Part shown: positions 1 to 5,921 of the stretch, in pieces
Layout: the number at the start of each line of letters is the position of its first letter
Numbering within the stretch: position 1 is the first letter of the stretch
DNA from: Pseudomonadota bacterium
GTDB lineage: Bacteria; Pseudomonadota; Gammaproteobacteria; Pseudomonadales; Cellvibrionaceae
Assembly (NCBI GenBank): GCA_023416875.1
Contig: JAEZGT010000310.1
Coordinates: 1-7,957, forward strand
Direction of reading: 5' to 3'
Length of the DNA: 7,957 nt
The notes under the pieces: generated by a model
The model's database searches: none
Seen by the model: the letters and a program-made list of their open reading frames with translations, nothing else
Told to the model about the DNA's origin: nothing
Translations under genes and position numbers: made by a program

Positions 1-904
1 CGTCATTGACGCCACCCATTACGATGAGAAAACGCAGGCCGCGGTGAAGCGTTTCCAGGTGCGCCACGGCCTGGATGTGGATGGCGTCATCGGGGCGGGG
101 ACATTGGACGCACTGAATGTCACCCCCGCGACGCGGCGCCAGCAAGTGATCAACAACTTGGAGCGCTGGCGCTGGCTGGCGGACGATCTGGGGGAGAGGC
201 ATGTGCTGGTGAATATCGCTGGCTTCGAACTCAAGGTAATCGACAAAAACCAGACGGTGATGCGCAAACCGGTGATCGTCGGTCGCGACTATCGCCGCAC
301 CCCGGTGTTCAGTGATCGCATCCGCTATCTCGTTTTCAATCCGACCTGGACGGTGCCGCACAAGCTGGCGGTAAAGGACAAGCTGCCAGATATCAAAGCC
401 GATCCTAGCTATCTGAGCCGCCTGGGCTTCACCGTGTTTGATCAACAGCAAAACCGGGTGGACCCTGCGCAAATAGACTGGGGCAAAATTACTCAGCGCA
501 ACTTTCCCTACCGATTGGTGCAGAGTCCCGGCCCGCTCAACGCCCTGGGGCAGGTGAAGTTTATGTTTCCCAATCAATATGACGTCTACCTGCACGACAC
601 GCCGTCGCGGGAGCTGTTCAGCAAATCCGGCCGCGCCTTCAGCTCGGGCTGCGTGCGGGTGGCGCAGCCGCTGGATCTCGCCACTCTACTGCTGGAGGGC
701 AATGGCATGACCCGGGCACAAATCGACGCCATCATTGCCAAAGGCGAGCAGCACACGGTATTTCTGAAGAATCCGGTGCCGGTGCATATCGAATACTGGA
801 CCGCCTGGATCGACAGCAACAATCAACTAAACTTTCGCAATGATATTTACGAACGGGATCCACCCCTGGCGACTGCACTGGCGGCGCCCCTCTATGCCGA
901 CTGA
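1..904 (+). CDS. ldtD: L,D-transpeptidase, YcbB/LdtD type (5' end outside window)
   Basis: This enzyme forms 3-3 (meso-DAP to meso-DAP) cross-links in periplasmic peptidoglycan. The frame is open from base 2 and gives about 300 residues, the C-terminal half of a family whose E. coli member is about 615 residues; the signal peptide and N-terminal scaffold lie upstream of the window. The first ~40 residues are the end of a PG_binding_1 domain (KRFQVRHGLDVDGVIGAGTL). The YkuD catalytic domain follows, with NPTWTVP at 340-360 and then the active-site block: His in YLHDTPS (codon 593-595) and the nucleophile Cys in SSGCVRV (codon 650-652). The C-terminal tail (EYWTAWID, then a RNDIYERD-like end) is typical of YcbB proteins. 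All visible catalytic residues are present and there is no frameshift. The stop codon overlaps the start of the next gene, so the two are probably translationally coupled. Family assignment is firm; the exact paralogue is less so. Confidence 0.93.
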   Translation, partial: VIDATHYDEKTQAAVKRFQVRHGLDVDGVIGAGTLDALNVTPATRRQQVINNLERWRWLADDLGERHVLVNIAGFELKVIDKNQTVMRKPVIVGRDYRRTPVFSDRIRYLVFNPTWTVPHKLAVKDKLPDIKADPSYLSRLGFTVFDQQQNRVDPAQIDWGKITQRNFPYRLVQSPGPLNALGQVKFMFPNQYDVYLHDTPSRELFSKSGRAFSSGCVRVAQPLDLATLLLEGNGMTRAQIDAIIAKGEQHTVFLKNPVPVHIEYWTAWIDSNNQLNFRNDIYERDPPLATALAAPLYAD

Positions 905-1898
905 TCAGCGATCCCATTTCGAATTCCTGTTCATGGCGCTGTGGTTGCTGATCGGCCTGCCTGCCAGTTTGGCGCAGGCAGCACCGGCTCAACCGGCGCC
1001 CGCTAAGGTGGCCCCGGCCTTGTTTCCCCTGCAAGTCAACGGCCGCCCTTTGCACTACGCCATTAATTTCGAGCCGGTGATGCCCGGAGAGGAAGTGGTG
1101 CTGTCCACCGCGCCCCATCTCTCGGAGCGCCTGGCAGTGCAGGTGAATGACAAAAATCTGGTCGCGGAACAGGGGCAGTTCAAATGGCGGGCGCCGCAGA
1201 CCGCAGGCATTCACAAAGTGGCAGCACATCTGCGCACAGAATCGGCGCACACCGGCTATCAGACCATCACGCTGTCACTGCTGGTGATGGTGCCGGCCAA
1301 ACGCATCAGCAATAGCTACCTCAATGGTTACCGCATCGGCCAATATCCCCGGCCTCACAAAAACCTGAGCAGTTACAACGCGCCGGCAGGTTTTATCGAG
1401 GTGACGCAAACCAACCAGAACCTGCGCATCACCCCCAATTTCACCCTCGGCCAATTCCTGTGTAAGCAGGCGGGGGGATTTCCCAAATACCTCGTGCTGC
1501 AGCCGGCGCTGCTCAACAAGCTGGAAGCGTTTCTTCTGGAGGTGAACCAGCGCGGTATCATCACCCCCAGCTTCGTGGTGATGAGCGGCTACCGCACGCC
1601 CTACTACAACCGCGCTATCAACAATGTACCCAACAGCTACCATGTCTACGGCGGTGCGGCGGATATTTATATTGATGTGAACGGCGACGGGGTGATGGAC
1701 GACATCAACGGCGACGGCAAATCCGATCGCGCCGACGCCGCCCTCTTATATGAATGGGCGGACACTTTCGCCTCGCGCCACAACCGCCCGGACCTGACCG
1801 GCGGTGTCGGCGAGTACACCAGCACACCTGCTCACGGTCCGTTTATCCATCTGGACGTGCGCGGCACGCCAGCGCGCTGGGGTCACTGGCCGCCGTAA
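894..1898 (+). CDS. Secreted M15-family peptidoglycan peptidase (DUF882/MepK-like)
   Basis: Predicted zinc peptidase acting on peptidoglycan stem peptides or cross-links in the periplasm. I place the start at ATG 894, which overlaps the upstream stop by 11 bases and gives 334 residues; ATG 933 and an upstream ATG at 840 are alternatives, and none has a strong Shine-Dalgarno. A signal peptide runs to about residue 28-30 (ASLAQA|AP) and is followed by an Ala/Pro-rich stretch. Residues ~40-150 look like a beta-rich accessory domain, with NGYRIGQYP after it. The peptidase domain is C-terminal: SGYRT (S231-R234), the M15 metal site SYHVYGGAAD (H250, D257) and FIHLDVRG (H319). Between the metal ligands is an Asp/Gly-rich insertion at residues 261-282 that resembles paired calcium loops. 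In E. coli ldtD (ycbB) is likewise followed by ycbK/mepK, but MepK is only about 180 residues, so this is a longer, multidomain relative. Exact bond specificity cannot be read from sequence. Confidence 0.85.
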   Translation: MPTDQRSHFEFLFMALWLLIGLPASLAQAAPAQPAPAKVAPALFPLQVNGRPLHYAINFEPVMPGEEVVLSTAPHLSERLAVQVNDKNLVAEQGQFKWRAPQTAGIHKVAAHLRTESAHTGYQTITLSLLVMVPAKRISNSYLNGYRIGQYPRPHKNLSSYNAPAGFIEVTQTNQNLRITPNFTLGQFLCKQAGGFPKYLVLQPALLNKLEAFLLEVNQRGIITPSFVVMSGYRTPYYNRAINNVPNSYHVYGGAADIYIDVNGDGVMDDINGDGKSDRADAALLYEWADTFASRHNRPDLTGGVGEYTSTPAHGPFIHLDVRGTPARWGHWPP

Positions 1899-1924
1899 CG
1901 TTTTACAGACAAGTTTGCGGCGGC
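1889..1924. other. GC-rich inverted repeat across a convergent gene junction
   Basis: GCCGCCG (1889-1895) and CGGCGGC (1918-1924) are perfect inverted copies separated by 22 bases. They span the two stop codons (TAA at 1896-1898 on + and 1903-1905 on -). Neither side is followed by a T-run, so this is not a standard intrinsic terminator. It may be a weak bidirectional stop or RNA 3'-end structure. The left arm lies in the last codons of the M15 peptidase and the right arm in the last codons of the pectate lyase, so it could also be chance in GC-rich code. Confidence 0.3.
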
Positions 1925-3582
1925 AGATTCAGAATCGCCGTGCGCCCACCGCTGAGCGGCGAGGTAAAGGGCACCGCACCATCTTTTCCGGCCGTAGCAT
2001 TTACGTAATCCACCAGATCCTGACCGGTCGCGAATTTTTCTGCGGTGATGATTTTGCGACTTTCCGCGGAATAATCCTGCGATAGATCCCGCGCCGCGCC
2101 GCCACCATCCACTACCTGCGCTTTGAAAGATGAATTGAGATTGCACTCATCATCGGCAAACCAGGCGAACGATCCGGTGGTGGTGAAATTGCCGCTTTCC
2201 ACTACGCCATCCGACAGCTGTTTATTCACCCACTCATTAAAGGCGGCGGCGAGATCGCTTTTTTCCTTTTGCACCGGAGTTCCGCCCATAAAGACATTGT
2301 CTTCGAACAGCAGGGTGCCACCGACGCGCACGCTGGCGAAATCCTTGTAGTAGTTCATAAACACGTTATTGAACATATGGGATGACCCACGGCGCAGCAA
2401 CGGCACCCGTCGTGCAGTGCCGCGACCTTCTTTGTAGAACGCCTCACTGGTTAAAAATAAATTGTGGTGAAAGGTAGTGGTGATTTGCGAGTTGATGGTG
2501 CGGCTGTCGCTGGAACCGTGCAGGCTCGCGCGCTTCACGTCCAATACCCGGTTAAAAGACAGGGTGATGTCATAGGCACCGACCTTCACATCAAAAGCCG
2601 CGTCGCCAGTGTAGAAAAAGTCGTTTTTGTGAATCCAGATATCGTGGGACGCGCCGGTGGAGCGAATCATATCCGGATCGAGCCCGTGATCTTCGGTATG
2701 GCCGGCACCTTTAAAACTCAGGTGCGTCAGGATCACACTTTCCGCCGTCTGAGTTGGCATCCCGGTGCTGTCGCGCCCGATGGCAAAACCGCTGAAACGT
2801 ATAAGCGGTTTTGCCTGGCGGCCGTCGATGGTGGTATTGGAACCGACCACCACATTGCGAATCGGCAGATCGCTGTTGTTCAACGCCACGTTAAAAAACT
2901 GGTGCTCGCAATTGGCGGCGGACACACCTTTAGCGCTGCACCACTGGCGGAAATCGACGCACTGTTGCGCATTGCCGCCGAGCTTGGACTGCACCGCTGA
3001 ATCGCCGCAATGCAGCCGGTACATGGCAATTTCCACATCGTTTTTAAAGTCGTTTTTGTCGAACACAATCCAGTTGTGCTCATCGCTGCTGATGGCATCC
3101 AGCAATTGCTGCTCCACCGATACCGAGCCGCCGGTGGTGATCACCGTCAACTTGCTGTTGCCGTTGGGATCGTAACCGCCGCGCGCGTTCTCGCCATAGC
3201 CGACAGGACGGCCGAGGCTGTCCGCAAGACATTTGACGATTTCTTGATCCGTCTGCAACGACGAATCGCGCCAATTGACGGCGGGGTTGGTGACCAACTC
3301 CACACAGGCTGCCGAAATACCGCCTATAGGAGTCCCTGAACTGCTGCTTGATGAAGAACTTGATGATGAAGAACTTGATGATGAAGAACTGGATGAAGCG
3401 TTCGAAGATGAAGACGAGCTGGATGAACTCGACGAAGAACTGGATGAACTGGAACTGCTGGACGAGCTGGAGCTACTGGAAGATCCTCCTGCGGCACCGC
3501 CACATGCGGTCAGCAATGCAAGCAGAGCGGTGGTGGTGAGCCCACACGCTAAACCCTGAATCAAAGGCGCCCGGAAAAGCAT
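1903..3582 (-). CDS. Pectate lyase, family PL1, polyserine-linked lipoprotein
   Basis: Cleaves polygalacturonate by beta-elimination, probably tethered at the outer membrane. The 559 residues start with a lipoprotein signal (lipobox LLTAC, lipidated Cys27). A Gly/Ala spacer and a polyserine linker at 34-82 (47 Ser interrupted only by Asn61-Ala62) follow. The PL1 beta-helix begins near GYGENARGG (129-136) and SNTTIDG (248-254). Then come DPDMIRSTG (302-310), DIWIHKNDF (314-322), GDAAFDVKVGA (326-336, Ca-binding Asp region), DVKRASLHGSSDS (348-360, with the conserved Lys) and RRVPLLRRG (391-399), which matches the RxPxxRxG motif carrying the catalytic Arg, followed by HMFNNVF. Residues ~190-225 hold an extra Cys-rich insertion (four Cys). 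The C-terminal ~120 residues are not a binding module I recognise. The start has a perfect AGGAGG (3587-3592) four bases upstream. Its stop lies four bases from that of the convergent M15 gene. Pectin lyase is less likely than pectate lyase. Confidence 0.9.
   Translation of the reverse strand: MLFRAPLIQGLACGLTTTALLALLTACGGAAGGSSSSSSSSSSSSSSSSSSSSSSSSSSSNASSSSSSSSSSSSSSSSSSSSGTPIGGISAACVELVTNPAVNWRDSSLQTDQEIVKCLADSLGRPVGYGENARGGYDPNGNSKLTVITTGGSVSVEQQLLDAISSDEHNWIVFDKNDFKNDVEIAMYRLHCGDSAVQSKLGGNAQQCVDFRQWCSAKGVSAANCEHQFFNVALNNSDLPIRNVVVGSNTTIDGRQAKPLIRFSGFAIGRDSTGMPTQTAESVILTHLSFKGAGHTEDHGLDPDMIRSTGASHDIWIHKNDFFYTGDAAFDVKVGAYDITLSFNRVLDVKRASLHGSSDSRTINSQITTTFHHNLFLTSEAFYKEGRGTARRVPLLRRGSSHMFNNVFMNYYKDFASVRVGGTLLFEDNVFMGGTPVQKEKSDLAAAFNEWVNKQLSDGVVESGNFTTTGSFAWFADDECNLNSSFKAQVVDGGGAARDLSQDYSAESRKIITAEKFATGQDLVDYVNATAGKDGAVPFTSPLSGGRTAILNLPPQTCL
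3337..3483 (-). repeat. Polyserine-coding low-complexity tract
   Basis: Encodes residues 34-82 of the pectate lyase: 27 Ser, Asn-Ala, then 20 Ser. Codons are mixed (TCA, TCT, TCG, TCC, AGT, AGC), so it is not a pure microsatellite. Part of it, around 3348-3391, is an imperfect 15-base tandem (unit like CTTGATGATGAAGAA on the + strand) present about three times, which points to growth by duplication. Such linkers are common in Cellvibrionaceae polysaccharidases and act as flexible spacers between membrane anchor and catalytic domain. Confidence 0.92.
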
Positions 3583-3584
3583 AA

Positions 3585-3631
3585 AACCTCCTAATGAATA
3601 CGCTGTAGTGTGTGGAGGTTCTACCGCCTCC
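3585..3631 (-). promoter_or_regulatory. Pectate lyase ribosome binding site with competing leader hairpins
   Basis: The mRNA (minus strand) carries a perfect Shine-Dalgarno, AGGAGG at 3592-3587, placed TTTT before the ATG. Upstream in the same leader, AACCTCC (3620-3614) is exactly complementary to GGAGGTT (3591-3585), with a 22-nt loop, so a 7-bp helix could hide the ribosome binding site. The same CCTCC can instead pair with GGAGG at 3631-3627 (5 bp, short loop). The two pairings are mutually exclusive, the layout of a simple translational switch. The pairings are seen; the regulatory role is inference. No aptamer was recognised. Confidence 0.45.
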
Positions 3632-3637
3632 GCTAAC

Positions 3638-3661
3638 TGGTAAAACCAACTGGTCTTGCCA
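3638..3661. promoter_or_regulatory. Tandem TGGT-N3-ACCA-like operator sites
   Basis: TGGTAAAACCA (3638-3648) fits TGGT-N3-ACCA exactly and TGGTCTTGCCA (3651-3661) fits with one mismatch. Both follow AACTGGT at 3635 and 3648, giving a 13-base tandem spacing. TGGT-N3-ACCA is the usual operator shape for FadR/FCD-type GntR regulators, a group that includes hexuronate regulators (ExuR/UxuR). The site lies 56-79 bases before the pectate lyase ATG, so a repressor responding to galacturonate-type sugars would make sense. The regulator's identity is inference. Confidence 0.4.
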
Positions 3662-3717
3662 ATCTGGCGTCAGGATAGCGCTATTCGCGGGCGAAAAATG
3701 CCAAACGCTTCGGGTTT

Positions 3718-3730
3718 AACGGATTGGTAT
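3718..3730. repeat. 13-base intergenic repeat, copy 1
   Basis: AACGGATTGGTAT occurs here, upstream of the pectate lyase, and again at 6922-6934 in the rlmJ/coiled-coil intergenic region, same orientation. Flanking bases differ on both sides. A 13-mer match somewhere in 8 kb is not rare, but both copies falling in the two longest noncoding stretches is less expected. Function unknown. Confidence 0.35.
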
Positions 3731-3760
3731 CGTCCCTTCGACTTTTAGCCGCGCCCTGTT

Positions 3761-3773
3761 TTGGTCTGACCAA
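3761..3773. promoter_or_regulatory. Palindromic operator-like site TTGGTCTGACCAA
   Basis: A perfect 6+6 inverted repeat around one central base, containing TGGT-CTG-ACCA (3762-3772). It has the same shape as the tandem sites at 3638-3661 and fits FadR/FCD-type GntR operators well. It lies about 180 bases before the pectate lyase start, on the far side of the likely promoter region, and just past the phoX terminator. It could pair with the nearer sites in a looping arrangement, but that is speculative. I found no convincing -35/-10 pair between them. Confidence 0.45.
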
Positions 3774-3783
3774 TATGACGAGT

Positions 3784-3808
3784 GTAAAAGGCAGGTTGAA
3801 CCTGCCTT
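3784..3808 (-). terminator. Intrinsic terminator of phoX
   Basis: Read on the minus strand, AAGGCAGGT and ACCTGCCTT form a perfect 9-bp stem with a 3-base loop (a 21-base near-palindrome at 3788-3808), followed directly by TTTTACAC (T-run at 3789-3786). It starts 17 bases after the phoX stop codon. It should separate phoX transcription from the pectate lyase gene in the same direction. Confidence 0.85.
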
Positions 3809-3825
3809 GTGGTATTAGCCAAGTT

Positions 3826-5844
3826 TTATTGACCGACCTTGCCGCCGTCTTTTTTACGGATAACCACCGTGGCCGGGCGCGGGCGTCCGCCGAAAGGCCA
3901 GGTGCTCACCGAAGAGTGATTTTCCGTGGTCGGCGGGCCGAACTGGCTGTTCCAGAAACTGGATGATTCGCCCGGGTGCTGCACATTAACGAACATGGTG
4001 CGCTGATCGGGCGTCATGGTGACGCCGGTGATTTCGCAGCCGCGCGGTCCGGTCAAAAAGCGGCGTACCTCTCCTGTATCCGGCAGCGCGGCAAGCATGG
4101 CGTTGTTGCCGATATTGTCATGGCCGCGGCTGGCGAGATTCTGCGAAGAATTGGACACGTCGGTCTGAATCCAGACGATGCCGCTGGCGTCCACCCAAAT
4201 TCCATCCGGGGAGCCAAAGGCCGGTTGATCCACCGGGACTTCCGGGTCGTACACCGGGTCGCCCGCCAGCAGGAACACCTCCCACTGAAAAGACGTATCC
4301 GAATGCCGATCTTCGCGGAAGCGGATGATATGACCATAGGGGTTGGACGTGCGCCCACTGTTGACCGGCGCATCGTGCCCGGAGCCGTTGGTCAGGGTGA
4401 CGTAGAGTTCGCCAGTGCGCTGATCCGCCGCCACCCACTCCGGGCGGTGCAGCCGCGTGGCGCCTACAGCATCCGCCGCCATGCGGGTGCGCAGCAACAC
4501 ATCCGCCTGATCCTGCCAGCCGTTCGCCAGCGTCAGCTCGCCCTGGCCATGCACCAGAGGCAGCCACTCGCCACCGCCCTCTCCGTCGAATCGAGCGACG
4601 TACAAGGTGCCGTGATCCAGCGGGCTTTTGCGGCGGGAGGTGTAATGGCGCCAGGGTTTGTCGCCGACAAACTTGTATAGGTATTCGCCGTTCTCATCGT
4701 CGCCGGTGTACACGACCACCCGGCCTTTGCTTTCCACACAGGTGGCGCCTTCGTGCTTGATGCGACCGAGAGCGGTGCGTTTGACCGGTGTCGCCTTGGG
4801 ATTGAACGGGTCGATCTCCACCACCCAACCGAAATGGTTGATCTCGTTGCGGTTTTTCGCCAGATCAAAGCGCGGCTCAGCCCTATGCCAGCCGTAGCCA
4901 GAGCCGTTGGCGCTGACGCCGTAGCGGGCTTCCAGAGGTGTGCGCGTCGCCATCCAGTCGGAGGCGTCGGTGCCGAAATAGCCGTTCCAGTTTTCTTCGC
5001 AGGCGAGATAGGTTCCCCAGGGCGTGGCACCACTGGAGCAGTTGTTAAGAGTGCCGCGAGGTTTGCGGCTGATGGCGGATTTGAGCAGAGGATGCGTGAC
5101 TTTTACTGGACCCGAAAACGCCATAGGGGTGGTGCCCGTGATGCGACGGTTGCGCGGGTCGCCTTTGACGATCTCCCATTTGCCGTTGCCGCAGTCGCGA
5201 ATGGCGATCACGCTGACACCATGGGCAGCCAGCGCTTTGGCCACCTTCTCTCTGCCTTCCTCGTCCGGCGTGATCACGCCGCCCTGCTGGGCGCTGTAGA
5301 TCATATTGGCATCGGTGTATTCGTGATTCACCACCAGCAGTCCGCGGCTGTTGCCGAGCAGCGGTACCGGGAAATAGTGCATACCGTCGTGGTTGAAGCC
5401 GACCTGTTTTGCCTGGTCGGCAGCGCTGTTGGAGGCGTCTTCGGCAAAAGGCGCGGCCCCCGGCAGCAGCGGCGTACCCCAGGGGGCGAGCACCTGAGTG
5501 ACATAACCTGGGGGCACCACAAAAGTATCGTCCGTCGAGGGTGGTACTTCCTTGAATCCCAGCTTGAGCTTTTTGCCTTTTGGCCCGTGTTCCTTGTCTT
5601 TATGCGGATGTTTGTCTTGATGTGAGTGGTGGCCGGCCAAGGCGTCCACTGGAAACAGACTGCCGCCGAGAAAGCCACCGGCGGCAACGGCCAGGCCACC
5701 GCTTAGCACACTGCGGCGGTTAATGCGCTGCTCGATAAGTTCCTGCAGATGGGGATTGCCGCTGGCGTTGGAGCCGACGTCGTCAGGGTCGTGCAGCTCG
5801 ATGTGCTGGTTGGGCTTGGTGTGTGGATGAGAAAGTTTGGTCAT
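3826..5844 (-). CDS. phoX: Alkaline phosphatase PhoX, Tat-exported
   Basis: Hydrolyses phosphate monoesters outside the cytoplasm to release phosphate; PhoX enzymes use Fe and Ca at the active site. I choose ATG 5844 (672 residues); a GTG four codons upstream (5856) is possible. After a 42-residue leader comes the twin-arginine motif NRRSVLSGG (R43-R44), a hydrophobic stretch and a cleavage site near ALA70. A His/Lys-rich segment follows at 71-94. Family motifs run through the protein: VNHEY, RGTLNNCSSGATPWGT with the iron-ligand Cys at 269, LACEENWNGYF (E283, E284), RIKHEGA (H364-E365), VYTGDDENGEYLYKF, SPDGIWVD, and GCEITGVTMTPD followed by MFVNVQHPGE (H623, E626) near the C terminus. Length and motifs fit full-length PhoX (DUF839, PF05787) with no damage. 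A Pho-box-like site lies upstream and an intrinsic terminator downstream, so it is probably its own PhoB-controlled unit despite sharing direction with rlmJ. Confidence 0.96.
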   Translation of the reverse strand: MTKLSHPHTKPNQHIELHDPDDVGSNASGNPHLQELIEQRINRRSVLSGGLAVAAGGFLGGSLFPVDALAGHHSHQDKHPHKDKEHGPKGKKLKLGFKEVPPSTDDTFVVPPGYVTQVLAPWGTPLLPGAAPFAEDASNSAADQAKQVGFNHDGMHYFPVPLLGNSRGLLVVNHEYTDANMIYSAQQGGVITPDEEGREKVAKALAAHGVSVIAIRDCGNGKWEIVKGDPRNRRITGTTPMAFSGPVKVTHPLLKSAISRKPRGTLNNCSSGATPWGTYLACEENWNGYFGTDASDWMATRTPLEARYGVSANGSGYGWHRAEPRFDLAKNRNEINHFGWVVEIDPFNPKATPVKRTALGRIKHEGATCVESKGRVVVYTGDDENGEYLYKFVGDKPWRHYTSRRKSPLDHGTLYVARFDGEGGGEWLPLVHGQGELTLANGWQDQADVLLRTRMAADAVGATRLHRPEWVAADQRTGELYVTLTNGSGHDAPVNSGRTSNPYGHIIRFREDRHSDTSFQWEVFLLAGDPVYDPEVPVDQPAFGSPDGIWVDASGIVWIQTDVSNSSQNLASRGHDNIGNNAMLAALPDTGEVRRFLTGPRGCEITGVTMTPDQRTMFVNVQHPGESSSFWNSQFGPPTTENHSSVSTWPFGGRPRPATVVIRKKDGGKVGQ

Positions 5845-5852
5845 AAAGGCTC

Positions 5853-5900
5853 TCACAGGGTTGGACGTTTTGCGCGGCTAAGAATGCGCAAACCCTGTGA
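5853..5900. repeat. Large inverted repeat between rlmJ and phoX
   Basis: Two arms of 15 bases pair perfectly: TCACAGGG (5853-5860) with CCCTGTGA (5893-5900), and TTTGCGC (5869-5875) with GCGCAAA (5886-5892). There is an 8-base one-sided bulge (5861-5868) and a 10-base loop (5876-5885). There is no T-run after it on the minus strand, so it is not a classic terminator. It overlaps the Pho-box half-site at 5897-5903 and covers the expected -10 and start region of phoX. It would form fully only in RNA reading through from rlmJ. Confidence 0.6.
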
Positions 5901-5914
5901 CGACTAGATGACAG
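5897..5914 (-). promoter_or_regulatory. Pho-box-like PhoB site upstream of phoX
   Basis: On the minus strand the sequence reads CTGTCAT-CTAG-TCGTCAC. The first half matches the PhoB half-site CTGTCAT in all seven positions; the second, at the right 11-base spacing, matches in four of seven. It lies 53-70 bases before the phoX ATG. PhoB boxes replace the -35 element; a poor -10 (CATTCT) sits about ten bases downstream. The placement before an alkaline phosphatase gene supports phosphate-starvation control. Confidence 0.6.
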
Positions 5915-5921
5915 CGCGGAG

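Noticed and set aside
840..893. Extended N terminus for the M15 peptidase from ATG 840
   Set aside because: It would overlap the transpeptidase by 65 bases and put 18 charged, non-signal residues before the signal peptide; ATG 894 or 933 gives a better signal sequence.
3275..3559. Plus-strand open frame encoding an Asp/Glu/Leu-rich acidic protein
   Set aside because: It is the antisense of the polyserine-coding tract; the acidic repeats come from the complement of serine codons. No ribosome site, and the opposite frame is a well-supported pectate lyase.
3672..3704. TTGGCA (3704-3699) as -35 with TATCCT (3677-3672) as -10 for the pectate lyase, or a sigma-54 site at TGGCA
   Set aside because: The spacer is 21 bases, too long for sigma-70, and the GC of a sigma-54 -12 element is missing at the required position.
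4753..5625. Plus-strand frame of 290 codons within phoX
   Set aside because: Complete overlap with an intact PhoX carrying all family motifs; the plus product shows no domain or signal.
5845..5856. GTG start of phoX at 5856
   Set aside because: Possible, but ATG 5844 is the commoner start codon and a GAGAG-like ribosome site lies before it; the four extra residues add nothing.
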